This document shows, one piece after another, positions 43,911 through 55,333 of a stretch of DNA of 64,000 bases. Made by a program: the position numbers and the translations under genes. Position 1 is the first letter of the stretch. Every line of letters begins with the position of its first letter. Source of the DNA: Sporothrix humicola (taxonomy: Eukaryota > Ascomycota > Sordariomycetes > Ophiostomatales > Ophiostomataceae); NCBI GenBank assembly GCA_021396245.1, contig WNYE01000015.1, positions 372,001-436,000 on the forward strand. The letters run 5' to 3'. Under the pieces are notes generated by a model. The model was not told the DNA's origin. It saw only the letters and a program-made list of their open reading frames with translations, and ran no database searches.

Positions 43911-45321
43911 TTATGCCAGAGAGGCAGCATCGCCAGACTTGAGCTTGCCAGCGCCAACCAGGCGGCTGACCTCGCTGCTCCACACCTTCTTGATCTCGTC
44001 CGACACCGTCAGGCCGTTGAGGCGCGAAGCCAGATCGCCAATCTCCGAAGGGTCCAGCTGGCCCTGCACCAGCTCGACGTCGCCCAGCACCTTGTCGATG
44101 GTGGCCGCGTCGGCAGCACCGCCGGCCGCAAAGTAGTTGGCGTCCTTGACGGAGCCCTTGAGCACACGCTTGTTCTTCTTGACAGCGTTCTTGGCCGCCT
44201 CCTTGGCCTTCTTGGCCGACTCGCGGTCCGCCTTGGCAGCCTCCTCGGCGGCCTTGGCGGCCTTCTCGGCCTCCTCCTTGGCACGGGCAGCCTCCTCCTT
44301 GGCGGCCTTCTCGGCGGCCTCCTTGTCGAGACGCTTCTTGTTCTTGGCGGCGTTGGCCTCCTGGCGGAAGCGCTTGATGCGCTCGTCGCCGGCAGACGCG
44401 TCGTCCAGCAGCTTGCGGAGACGGGCGTTGTCCTCGGCCTTCTTCTTCTTGCGGGCGTTGGTGTTCTTGCGCTCCATGTGGCGCTTCTGGTCGCGGTTCT
44501 CGTTGTCGTCGGGCACGTCCTCGTCGAGGTACTCAAACGAGCGCCAGCTGTCAAAGTTGTACCAGAAGTTGTAAAAGTTCTCGACAGACTCCTTGTCGGC
44601 CGACTCGCCGCCAAACGAGGGCACGGGCTGGACACGGCTGAAGCGGGCCTCGGACTTGAACACGCGGCTCCACAGCTTGTAGTAGTCGCCCGAAGCAAGC
44701 TGCTTCTTGGTGGGCGGCTCCACATCGGCCTCCTCGTCGACCGAGTCGAACTGGCGGCGGCGGATGGGGTCCAGCAGAACCTCGGTGGCCTTTTGAATGC
44801 ACTTGAAGAACTGGTCGTCCTCGGTGCCACCAGCAGCGGCCTTCTTATCGGGGTGGTGCTTGAGCACCTTGCGGCGGTGCGCCTTCTTGATCTGCTCCTC
44901 GGTGGCCTTCCAGCGGTAGCGGCTCAGGCCCAGGATGGCGTAGTGGTCTTGGGTCTATCGTCCAGTATGTTAGTATTCATCTATCGCGGTCGACAGTTTT
45001 GCACCGTTGATCGCTTACCTTCCAGTCCTTGGCCTCGCGCAGGAGCATCGAGGGGTCCTCGGGCTCGCTGATATCGCCATCGTCGTCGCCAGAGTCGACC
45101 TTCTTGGCACGGGCCTCCGCCTCTATGCGGTCGTCTTCGGAGAAAGTGCGGTTGTGGCGCACACGGCGGGCGTGCGCAAGGTACTGCGGGCCGACGGGTT
45201 CGAGGCTGCGGTGGGTGCCCGCAGACAGAGACTTGTACTTCTTGATGTCGCCATCGGCAGACCAGCCAGCCGGAAGGCTGGGAACGAACCGGTCGGCAAT
45301 AAGAGTCGTTGCGGCAGCCAT
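43911..45321 (-). CDS. ZUO1: Zuotin, ribosome-associated J-protein
   Basis: 448 aa from exons 45321-45019 and 44954-43911. Zuo1 pairs with Ssz1 to form the ribosome-associated complex that recruits Ssb Hsp70 to nascent chains. The N-terminal segment precedes the J domain (DHYAILGLSRYRWKATEEQI, HPD in KVLKHHPDKK at about residue 135). The zuotin homology region (ENFYNFWYNFDSWRSFEYLD) follows, then the long charged Lys/Glu/Ala helix that contacts rRNA (AAEKAAKEEAARAKEEAEKA), and the C-terminal helical bundle. Length is close to yeast Zuo1 (433 aa). It is divergent from MZM1. Confidence 0.96.
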
Positions 45322-45718
45322 GGTGAGAAGATGGATGCGTTTGACGGAAAAGGAGGGAGGGAGTTGTTGATAGATGGTGGGGAAGGAGGGAGAGAAAAAG
45401 AGTGGAAGAGAGAAAGGCAGGAGCAACCCAGCGAGAAAAATACTCGATAAGCTTGTCTACTTTTTTTTTTTTTTTTTTTTTTTTTTGAGACCTAGGGGAC
45501 GCCCCACTATTGGTTCCCGCCTTACAGTTCTGGCCAATCAGGGTCCACATCCGACTTCGTGGTTGGACAGAGGACCCATTTTTCGAAGTTCTCCAATGCG
45601 AATCGAGCATATGAGAACATCTGGATCTCATTCTCATTCTCATGAGTTCATCCCGTCACAGCATCTTCTACGAACAATAGGGCCGTCTTTTATACCGAAA
45701 CGAGCTCTTTTGACAACC
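45322..45718. promoter_or_regulatory. Bidirectional promoter of ZUO1 and MZM1
   Basis: Head-to-head spacer of 397 nt with a T26 run at 45461-45486 that separates a purine-rich leader on the ZUO1 side from the MZM1 side. Such poly(dA:dT) tracts exclude nucleosomes. Confidence 0.55.
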
Positions 45719-46216
45719 ATGTCGGCAATCCAGGCATACAGAAACCTTTTCCGGGCCGCAAGGATCGCCTTCCAGGGTGAGTAGAAGCAATTCTTTGAAT
45801 TTGAAATACGGATACTTGAGCGTTCCAAGCCTTCATGTTCACATGGGCTGACACAAACAGGCGATATGCGAGTCATGTCGGGGGCCCGCGATGAGATTCG
45901 CAAGTCCTTCCGCGACAAGGCCAACCTGCCCGAGGCCGAGGTCCAGCCGGCGCTGGAACACGCCGCCGAAGTGGCCGCTTTCCTGCGGACAAACGTCGTC
46001 CAGGGCAAGAGAGAGCCCGACGGTGTCTACAGTACGTGGAGTGATGCTACTATGGAAAATCTGGGCTCGTTGCTGTGCCCTGTACTGAATTTTAGTATAC
46101 TAACCTTGACAGGATTGAGAATACACGAGGAGACAGAGCGCGGCGACAACGACACAATCAAGATCGGCGGCGGCAAGACGGTCAAGATTGACGGCAAGAC
46201 GTGTGCTGACAAGTAA
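45719..46216 (+). CDS. MZM1: Mitochondrial LYR protein Mzm1 (complex III assembly)
   Basis: 110 aa from exons 45719-45776, 45861-46031 and 46113-46216. The N-terminus MSAIQAYRNLFRAARIAFQG carries the LYR-type motif (AYRNLFRAAR). It is followed by RDEIRKSFRDK, the helix EHAAEVAAFLRTNVVQG and the conserved tail LRIHEETERGDNDTI, the Mzm1/LYRM7 signature. It acts in the mitochondrial matrix as chaperone of the Rieske protein Rip1 before insertion into complex III. The three-exon model restores the frame exactly. Confidence 0.94.
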
Positions 46217-46837
46217 TTCACTCGGCCATACAAAAAGAAAAGAAAATAATACCACCAAAAACAGTTAAAAACGAAACATCTGCATCTGACCCGCTATCAT
46301 CACAACATCCAAAGGATGATGCCGGTGGAATAGGAATTTGTACGATACTAGAGCATGATATATGACCAGCATTGAATATTATGGAAATCTCCCAATGATA
46401 AAATCGAATTAAAAACTGCATAACTCTTTAAACATGTCTTATATGTTGCCCATGCATCGATTCGTGAAGAAGGCTGGGTATATAAATCTGCACTGCATAC
46501 GTTCGACGTCCTAGTTATACATTAAACTGGGCCAATTTAAGTTCAAATAAGGCAAGCAATCATCAAGAAATCTATATACCCGTCGCACTTTATCAAATGC
46601 TTTTTGAATGAATAATTGTTGCTCAAGATTCGTCCAGGCAATTCTGACACGTGACCAGACCATGCATATCACGTGTGGAGCTTACCCCTTGAGGACCCAC
46701 TTTCAGGTGTTGGATTGACGTCTGTCTCCAACATCACTCCTGGCCTAGCATCGCGTGTCCTAGACACCTCTTTGCGGAGGAAACCCAAAACACCTTGCTT
46801 TATGCGCCGCGACGACCATTCGAATTTCAGCTCCTCA
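46217..46837. other. Spacer between MZM1 and TRS65
   Basis: AT-rich 3' flank of MZM1 and the TRS65 promoter. CACGTG-like CACGTGTGG near 46672 could be an E-box; the frame open upstream of the TRS65 start begins at 46673. Confidence 0.5.
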
Positions 46838-49123
46838 ATGGCCGTCCCCTCCACATACGAAGCTGCACCGTCAGACGGAGACGGCGATTTTGTGCGCGAC
46901 TCGTACCTTGCCTATGTTGTTCCTCTAGCGACCGAAAGCCACCTCGAGCAGGACCTCGAGCTATGCGCCAGCAAGGGGCAGTCGCTGCAGGCGTTTATCG
47001 AGGGAATCGAGGACCGGGAGTCGCTATTCTTTGGTAGGTAGCACTGTATCTACTTGTATTTATTTCTGCTAACGCGACGTGCAGACGAAACGGTCGATGT
47101 TTACTTAATATTGCGAGCCCCTTACCAGAGCGAGCCGCGTCTACGAAGCTACCTCGAGCGCCTTGCGATTGTCCTCGAAGCACAGATCCTCAACAGCCAT
47201 GCCTCTGGACGAGAAAAAGCAGCACCCGTGGTTGAGACCATTTTCAACGGCATTGTCGAGAACGTCCACGAACCACTAGCGATTGTCAGCGATCCTGACA
47301 TCGTGTCGGGAAAAAAGGCCACCAAAGGCAAGCCTGGCCAAAGCAAAGGGGCTGGCGACGACGAGAGCAGCGAGAGTGACGACAGCGAAGATACCCAGAC
47401 AGAAAAGGCAGACAAGCATGGCGGCGAACAACCAACAGAGGCCGACGAGGTCGTAAGGCAAACTTACTGCTTGTGGAAGCTGTCCGTGTTTCTGGCACGA
47501 CCACGCGCACGGCTACATGGCCCCTCAGTCTCATTTGCAGCTGCAGCGAGCTTGAAACCGGCGTCGTCGGTGGCGGCCAAGGCAGGAGCAGCTGGAAACG
47601 GCTCTCTGGCTTCATACAGCGATGCAAACGGACTGCTGGGCGGCCTGACGCCGTCTGGGCGCATGGCCGGCTACTTGCAGAGCCGCGAGCCCAGCGGCCT
47701 GAATCTGCTCGAGTCGTTTGGTGGCGATCCGGCGCTGGCCGGTGCATGGCCGCGACTGTCGGCGCAGCGTGTGTCGCGTGTTGCGCCGGCGGCCGCTGGC
47801 ATGAACCCGCGCTTCCAGCCTCGGCCATTGCGCGGCCTCAAGTCGATCGCATTCAACATCTTCCCGGCCGTGCACACGCGTGTACGATTCGCGCGACCAA
47901 ACGCGGCGCCCTCCAGCCCCGCCGTTGTCGCCATGCTGGAGATTGACTTTACTCCATTTTTCGACTGCGAAGCCGTGCTGTCGAGCATCAACCTGTCGCT
48001 GCCGTCGGGCGAGGTGACTGACCTGAATACAGCCGACGGCCTGGCTCTGCCGCTCTACTGCGTGGCGCGCGACCACTTTACCTTCTTGTACCGTCTGGCG
48101 CCGCTCGAGTTTGATGTCAGCCGCCCGCCATCTCAACACCACAACGTCCCCGGCCGGGTATCGGGTGCCCATGGTGGTAGTTTTAGCAGCATTGGTGGCA
48201 ACGGCTATGGAGGCAACGGCGGCGCCAGCGCAGCAGCACGCGATCTCGATATCTCCATTGAAGTCAAGGTCCTTGTCAAACCGGGTGTCTGCACGCCCAC
48301 CCTCAAAATGTCCTGGGCCACGAGCCTCGACTTTACTCTTCCTGTCAACCCTGGATTTGGCACTGCCCTCCTGCCGCCGCCCTCCATCCAGCGTGCCCAC
48401 CGCCCATCCCAACTGTCTATTGACGGCATGTCGTCCTTTACGGCACCGTCCATTAGCCGGCCAGACGCGCTTCCCTCACTCGAGGCTGCCGCTACCCACA
48501 ACACGGCCACCACCATTCCCGATTTCGGTATCACCATGACCTTCACTGCGCCCTCTCACAAAGTGTACGCCGGCGAAGAGTTTTGCTGGACTGTGTTTGT
48601 TGTCAACCGCGCCTCCACGATGCCGCTCACCCCAACACTGCCCACAAGTGCATCATTGGGCGCCGGTGTTGTACCGCCACAACCTCCTGGCCCCCGCAAA
48701 CTCGCCCTGATTGCCCTCCCAAAGCGCCGCCGCAACGACGTGCGCGTCATCCGGCCGCCGTCGACAGCCGGTGGTCGTCACCCGCGACTCGGCGCATCAG
48801 GTGCTTTGGACGACTCAGGCAACGGTCCCGTCGAGGCTGTGGCTGATGCTGTGCTTGATGAAAACATTGTGCACGCCATGCAGCGCAGCTCCTTGGTTGA
48901 CAGCACAGATGTTGTGTGCCTCAGCAGCGCCGACACGCGTGTGGGCCCGCTGGCGCCGAACGCGTGCCATGTGGTCGAGCTGCGGTTTGTGGCACTGCGG
49001 GCAGGCGCTGTCGGCATCGAGGCGATCCGCGTCGTCGATCTGGGCTCGCAAGAGCACGTGGATGTGCGGGAGCTGCCGGCCATGATCATTTCAGAAGGCC
49101 AGCGGGGCGACGATGAGAAGTGA
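46838..49123 (+). CDS. TRS65: TRAPP-II complex subunit Trs65-like trafficking protein
   Basis: 744 aa from exons 46838-47033 and 47085-49123; in-frame ATGs at 46802 and 46673 are alternative starts. The conserved Trs65 N-terminal region reads DETVDVYLILRAPYQSEPRL and SYLERLAIVLEAQILNS. An acidic insertion (DDESSESDDSEDTQTEKAD) and a large middle region follow, including FNIFPAVHTRVRF and IDFTPFFDCEAVLSSINLSL. C-terminal Ig-like strands include FCWTVFVVNRAS, CHVVELRFVALRAG and VDLGSQEHVDVRELPAMIIS. Trs65 is the fungus-specific TRAPP-II subunit that activates Rab GTPases at the Golgi. The assignment rests on the N-terminal pattern and C-terminal trafficking-adaptor look. Confidence 0.85.
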
Positions 49124-51071
49124 AGTTTAAAGCGAGTCAGCGTGTAATGTACCATAATCATAATACCAATTTTATTTTGATACTTTATTATTATTATTAT
49201 TATTATTGAGTAAGTTAACCTGGCGTTAAAAGGCAGCCAAAATGAAGATATAAACACAAATACAACGATTAGAATATCTCATAATAACCTCATAATACGA
49301 ACCATTTATAACTTACAGAGAAAAGGTTTAAATTATGAGCCTGCGGCCTCATCCTTGCCTTGAATTTACATCCTGATTTGGTCAGGAATAAGGAACCAAA
49401 GAAAGGACTGATGGTATTAGAAGATTAGAAGGGACAAGCAACTACCGTATGAATCGAGAAGCTAGGCGAAGAGGGGCACACCTACAGTCCTCCACCTCTC
49501 CTGCAAGGCTTTATGTGTCTTTATCACTTTGAAAGATTATAACGCTGCAAGCGTATAATTGCAGCGAATACAGCGTCTGTAACAATTGTAACAATTACAG
49601 CGATTATCACGATCACAGTGATTGTAGCGATTACAACGAATACAGTGAATACAGGAACGAGAGCAATTGAAGGGAATTTGTGTTGTACACACATATGTTG
49701 ACATACCCCCACTTTACGGGACGTACCCAGGGACAGCAACAACGCTTTCCCGTGTAGAATGCAGAACAGCAGACCAGATTGCGACAAACACGGGGATGCA
49801 TCGATCTCGTCGTGCATCAGTGCATCATGTAGACAGAAAAGACATGTGCTTTGCGACACGGCTCGCCGAGTAGAGGATGTGACGTCACATGTAAAAGTGA
49901 ATACTGAATGGCAAATGCTGGCAATTGACAGAAAAGAGCAATTGACAGAAAAGAAGACGAAAAACACGATGAACTTTCTGACACTCTGCTGGAGAACAGC
50001 CATGAATCAGTTTTAGGGCGAGCATCGGCAGCCCTAGACGAGTCGGCACCGATCGTGTCGGCGGCGAGGTCTCGGCCGACGGACACCGGAGCTGGCACTA
50101 ATTGCAGCTGGCGGTTACAGCGATAAGATGCATTTAGGGAGTGATGCGGGGTGGCAATTGTGAGAACGTGGGGTGGCATTTAATGGCATCTGGCATTTGG
50201 TTTTCCGTAGAGGCAGGCACGATGGTCACACAGCACCTGCCCTAAACAACTCGCGCCGCCCGTCCACAAGGAATGGCCACACAATGTTTGGGATGTTTAT
50301 GGATATTTAGGGAAGGCGACACTCTGCACGGGTGGCCAACCGAGTATGTTGCCGGGCAGGTGGACCCATCTCGGCTTGCCGCGGTAAACCATTTCCCGGC
50401 CTACGAATGGGGAGCTGCAAATTTTTGGCGGGGTGGCGGCCGTTCTTTGGGGAAGCCGTCGCTTGAATGGAGCAGGAGCAGGCATGAGAGCTCGCAGAAA
50501 GGCAGGCGCGCCGGAGAGGTGCCACACGCTCCTGCCTCGTAATACATTCTGGCAACCTCTCGCATACACGCACCACGTCTAGAGCTTCCAGCCGAGGAAA
50601 CTAGTTTTTTTCCAGTCTCAATTGGCCATTGCATTGCCGCCGCTGTTGCCCAACGAGGACTGTGATCGTTGTTTCCACCGATTGCACTTGCCCCAAGACC
50701 CGAGGTCGGCCATATTTGCTATTCACCGAAAATAAGGGGAAGTGGAAAAGCAACAAGAGTAAAAAAAAGAAAAAGAAAAGTAAACCAAGACAAACACCAG
50801 ACAAGCCCAAAACGGAAAATAAAAAGAAACACCGCACACAACCGCACACAAACGAGATCCGCGCCTCTCGTACCCCGCGTCCCTTTTTTTCTTTCTTTTC
50901 TTTCAGACGATTCATATAGAGTGAGCCTCGCATCCTCCCCTCCTTGTTTTCTTTTCCTCCTCTCCTTTCCTCCTTTTCCCTTTCCCTCTCCCTCCTCTTC
51001 CTCTCTCCCCTGTCTTCGTTCCCCTCCCCCTCCATCGCCACCCGCGCATCTCACACATCTCGCTCACAGCC
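49124..51071. other. 1.9-kb spacer upstream of methylcitrate dehydratase
   Basis: Contains a TTA trinucleotide run (49186-49205), degenerate GATTACAGYG repeats (about 49565-49665) and, immediately upstream of the next gene, a long pyrimidine tract (about 50925-51020). No gene is supported. Confidence 0.55.
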
Positions 51072-52825
51072 ATGTCCTCTGCCACGCGCAGCCTTCGCTT
51101 TGCTTCCCGCGTGCTGCGGCCCCAGACTCGCTCCGTCGCCGTCCTCTCGTCTGCCCTCCTGCAGTCGACGTCCGCCTCTTCGGCCGCTGCTTTCTCGCCC
51201 GCCCCCAGACAGTCCACCTTCCAGGTTTCTGGCCGCCGCGCTTACTCCTCGGCCCCGATCAGCAAGAACACCATGCCCTACGACAAGGAGATCAACGACA
51301 TTGCCGAGTACGTGCAGAAGCCCATTGACTCGGAGCTTGCGGTAGGTTTGCGCCAATCCCCAGAATTCCCAGAATCTGTCAATTGTCATGTTTTGAGCGC
51401 TCTCTAACAGCACAGATCGACACGGCCAGATGGATCCTTCTGGACACCCTCGGCTGCGGCCTCGAGGCCCTGCAGTTCCCCGAGTGCACCAAGATGCTCG
51501 GCCCCGTCGTTGACGGCACCATCGTCCCCAACGGTGTCCGTGTTCCCGGCACCCACTACGAGCTGGACCCCATCAACGGTGCCTTCAACATTGGCGCCAT
51601 GATCCGCTGGCTCGACTACAACGACTGCTGGCTGGCTGCTGAATGGGGCCACCCCTCGGACAACCTGGGCGCCATCCTGGCCGTCGCCGACTGGATCAAC
51701 CGCACCAACAAGAGCGGCACGGCCAAGAAGCTGGCTGGCGGCCGCATCATCACCGTCCGCGATGTCCTGGCCTACGCCACCAAGGCCCACGAGATCCAGG
51801 GCAACCTGGCCATTCTCAACTCCTTCAACAAGGTCGGTCTCGACCACGTCCTGCTCGTCAAGGTCGCCTCGGCTGCCGTTGTTGCCGAGATGCTCGGCCT
51901 CGACAAGGAGGGCATTGCTGCCTCCGTCTCGCAGGCCTTCGTTGACGGCCAGTCTCTGCGCACCTACCGCCACTCGCCCAACACCATGTCCCGCAAGTCG
52001 TGGGCTGCCGGTGACGCCTGCCAGCGCGCCGTGACCAACGTCCTGCGCGTCAAGGCGGGCGAGCAGGGTGTCCCCACTGTCCTGTCCGCCAAGGTCTGGG
52101 GCTTCTACGACGTCCTGTTCAAGGGCAAGCCCTTTGAGTTCAACCGCCCCTACGGCAGCTACGTCATGGAGAACGTGCTGTTCAAGGTCTCGTACCCCGC
52201 CGAGTTCCACTCGCAGACCGCCGTTGAGGCCTCGGAGAAGATCTACCACCAGCTCAAGGCCGCTGGCAAGTCGTCGGCCGACATCAAGGCCGTCACCTGC
52301 CGCACCCACGAGGCCTGCATCCGCATCATCGACAAGCAGTTCGCCAAGCTGAACAACTTTGCCGACCGCGACCACTGCGTCCAGTACATGAGCGCTGTCA
52401 TGCTCCAGTACGGCCGCCTGACCGCCAACGACTACCTCGACGACTCCGAGGCCGCAAACAGCGCCGAGCTCGACGCCCTCCGCCAGAAGATCACTTGCGT
52501 TGAGGACCCCCAGTTCACCGCCGACTACCACAACCCCGACATGCGCACCATCTCCAACGCCCTGACCGTCGAGCTCAACGACGGCACCGTCCTGCCCGAG
52601 GTTGTCGTTGAGGCTCCTCTGGGCCACCCCATGCGCCGTGAGGAGGCCAAGCCCGTTATCCTGGCCAAGTTCAAGCGCCACCTGACGCCCCACTTCAGCG
52701 CCGAGCGCGTTGAGGAGCTTGTCAAGCTCAGCACCGACGGTAGCCGCGTTGACAGCATGCCCATTGACGAGTACCTGAGCCTGTACACCGTCAAGGACAG
52801 CAAGTTCGTCAAGGAGAACAACTAA
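51072..52825 (+). CDS. PDH1: 2-methylcitrate dehydratase (PrpD family), mitochondrial
   Basis: 559 aa from exons 51072-51341 and 51416-52825. It dehydrates 2-methylcitrate in the methylcitrate cycle that clears propionyl-CoA from odd-chain fatty acids, Val, Ile and Met. The N-terminus is a Ser/Arg-rich mitochondrial presequence up to about residue 60 (RRAYSSAPISKNTM). MmgE/PrpD core motifs: WILLDTLGCGLEALQ, GAFNIGAMIRWLDYNDCWLA, EWGHPSDNLGAILAVADW, KAHEIQGNLAI, SRKSWAAGDA, SYPAEFHSQTAVEA, DRDHCVQYMSAVMLQYG. Codon use is strongly C-ending, as expected for a highly expressed gene. The intron ends CTAACAGCACAG and the second AG is used. Confidence 0.96.
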
Positions 52826-53521
52826 GCTTTCTGCTCTTTTTTTTGGACAAAGGAAAAGAGATGGGGATAGATGGGATAGATTGAAACTTTTGTGTTTCCG
52901 GACTATTTTATAAAAGCGAAATAAAAAAAATTATTCTTTACACTGCTTTTGTTTCTAATTGATTTTAGCGCACATGAATTTTAGCTGTAACTGTGGATAG
53001 AGCGTCTCACCAGACTTTGGATGCATCTTACCGGCCGCTGGCGAAAAGCAGTGTCTTTACTGGGTTCTTTCTTGGTACTGAAGAATAAGACGCCAGATAT
53101 TCCTCCGTCCGCCGCAATGCTTACTTACACCCATGACCAGTGTTCAGATGACCCCTGAAGTTTTAATTAAAACAGACGAACAAGATAACTCTGCGTCATT
53201 GAAATATTTCTATCATTTATATAAACAGTAGAAGGCAGTAGTCGACAATGTTTTGAAGCCTTTGGCAGTTTTCGACATTCAACATTGAACCACCAATTGA
53301 CAGAAGTGACAGCCTGAGGCCTGACAGCCACTAACAACCACTGACACGGTTAGCCTGCCGAACTACTACACCTGCATACGGAGCACCATCGTCCCTTCCT
53401 GCCCAACCAACCCGGTTTCACCCCGCGCCGACGTGTACGCTCCCAGGCTCCTTCCCTCCCCTCCTTTGATTTTCTTTGGCTTTTTGATTTTTTTTTTCTC
53501 CTGCTCCTTCCCTCAATTGTT
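52826..53521. other. Spacer upstream of the alpha/beta hydrolase gene
   Basis: AT-rich 3' flank of the PrpD gene, then a pyrimidine-rich promoter (about 53440-53520). No gene is supported. Confidence 0.55.
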
Positions 53522-54934
53522 ATGGCCACTGCCATTTTAATACGCCGTCCTCTTTCTGCTGCTCTCTCGTCGGGCGCTGCTTCCTCCAACACCAAAAACA
53601 AGTTGAACCTCAACGGAGCCGCTGTTGCCTCTCACAATTACGCCTTTCAGACATCTGCCCACAACTCACACAGCTCAAATATCTCAAGCAGCACAAACAG
53701 CACAAACAGCACCATCACCATGTCCTCCTCTCCACCGCCGGTGCCGGCCGAACCCCGCGACAGCCAGACCATGACGCTACCCGACGGCCGTACTCTAGGC
53801 TTTGCCGAGTTTGGTGCCCCCGACGGCAGCCCCGTCATTTACTTCCATGGTTTTCCCTCGAACCGCCTCGAGGGCGCCGCCGCCGACAAGCTCGCCAAGC
53901 GCCACAAGGTGCGCCTGCTGTGCCTGGACCGGCCGGGCTATGGACTGTCCACGCTGCAGCCCGGCCGCCGCATGCTCGACTGGCCGGAGGACGTCATGGC
54001 GTTTGCAGCCTCGCAGAACCTTGACAAGTTTGGCGTGCTCGGCGCGTCGGGCGGCGGGCCCTATGTGCTGGCCTGTGCGAGCAAGCTGCCGCACGGCATG
54101 ATGACGCGGGTGGGCGTCATGTGCGGCGGCGGCGCGTTTGACCGTGCGTCGCGGGCGGCCAAGGTCGTGCCGGGGCGGTCGCGGGTGACGGCGTGGTTTG
54201 CCACGCACTGGCCGTGGGCGCTGCGGGTCATGGTGGCTGGGCTGGCCAACACGATCGAGTGGGTTGTGCGCACAAAGCGGGTGACGCGGTGGATTGACAA
54301 CTGGCTGGCGACGATGGACGAGAAGAAGAAGCAGAAGAAGGCGGAGAAGGCGGAGAAGGCGGAGAAGCTTGCCGCCAAAAAGAAGGAGGCAGACGACGCC
54401 AAGGTGGCCGCTCTGGCCGACACGCACAGCGAGGGCTCGATTGCCGGCTCCGAGTTTGAAGAGGTGGCCGCCGTGGCCACGTCGGTCGAGTCGCTGGCGT
54501 CTGTCGCCACGACGGCCACGACAAAACCCGGATCGACTAAGGCGGCCGACGACGACGTGGAGGAGATCGACTCTGACGAAGACGACGAACCAAAACGCAC
54601 GATCCCCGAACGCCGCGAGGCCATGTTCCGCGGTCTGTTCGAGACATTTGCTCAAGGCGCCGAGCCTACTGTTCAAGACGCGCAAGTACTCTGCAGCGAC
54701 CTGGGTTTCGAGTTTGAAGACATCACCTACGACCCCGTCATGTTCTGGCACGGCGACCAGGACACCAACACACCGCTGCCCTGGATCAAGCAGATCACCG
54801 ACCGCATGCCCCACGCCAACCTCAAGGTCTTCCCCGGCAAGTCGCACTACACGCTGGCGGAGGACCTCGACGAGATTGTCGCCTACTTTGCGCCCAAGGA
54901 GGAGGCTGACGCCGCAAAGGACGAGTCCAAGTAG
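53522..54934 (+). CDS. Alpha/beta hydrolase with charged insertion
   Basis: 470 aa, single exon; an internal ATG at residue 67 (MSSSPPPVPAEPRD) is an alternative start. The first 66 residues are Ser/Asn-rich and could include a mitochondrial presequence (MATAILIRRPLSAALSSG). Fold motifs: GSPVIYFHGFPSNRLEG (oxyanion), LLCLDRPGYGLS, nucleophile elbow GASGGGPYVLACASKLP, acid in VMFWHGDQDTNTPL, His in FPGKSHYTLAEDLDEI. Between the lid and the acid loop lies about 110 residues of Lys/Glu/Ala and acidic sequence (EKKKQKKAEKAEKAEKLAAK; DDDVEEIDSDEDDE) unusual for this family. The substrate is unknown. Confidence 0.85.
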   Translation: MATAILIRRPLSAALSSGAASSNTKNKLNLNGAAVASHNYAFQTSAHNSHSSNISSSTNSTNSTITMSSSPPPVPAEPRDSQTMTLPDGRTLGFAEFGAPDGSPVIYFHGFPSNRLEGAAADKLAKRHKVRLLCLDRPGYGLSTLQPGRRMLDWPEDVMAFAASQNLDKFGVLGASGGGPYVLACASKLPHGMMTRVGVMCGGGAFDRASRAAKVVPGRSRVTAWFATHWPWALRVMVAGLANTIEWVVRTKRVTRWIDNWLATMDEKKKQKKAEKAEKAEKLAAKKKEADDAKVAALADTHSEGSIAGSEFEEVAAVATSVESLASVATTATTKPGSTKAADDDVEEIDSDEDDEPKRTIPERREAMFRGLFETFAQGAEPTVQDAQVLCSDLGFEFEDITYDPVMFWHGDQDTNTPLPWIKQITDRMPHANLKVFPGKSHYTLAEDLDEIVAYFAPKEEADAAKDESK

Positions 54935-55333
54935 GAGAGCCTGTGATGGTCCCCACTGAACATTCTTTGACCCCCTCCATTAGAAACATACAAAAACCAC
55001 ACTTACACCTTACACACACTTCGCCACTCTTTACCCACTCCACTCCGGGGTTCTACCTGTTATTCGACACTCTCCTTCATCTCCTGACTCTTGTTACGAT
55101 TTTCTTTTTGTCATTTTTTGAGATATCCCCAAAATTCTGTACAATACTTTTGCCATTTTCTTCTCATTTCATAGCTGTTTGCAGCACATTTGCACAAGTA
55201 GCGCCTCTTGGTTTCTCTATCTCGTCTCATGATATTGGATATATGAGAGTGAAAACATTAAAATAGAATTACATGAACTTTTTATCATTACTTCCCGTCT
55301 TCGTATCATTCATGATTTGTCTCAACCTCCCCC
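54935..55333. other. Convergent 3' spacer
   Basis: T/C-rich 3' flanks of the hydrolase and NSE4 genes. No gene is supported. Confidence 0.55.

Noticed and set aside
51404..52693. 429-codon minus-strand ORF
   Set aside because: Antisense shadow of the PrpD gene, produced by strong C-ending codon bias.
53795..54847. 350-codon minus-strand ORF
   Set aside because: Antisense shadow of the alpha/beta hydrolase gene; Arg/His/Leu-rich without domain.
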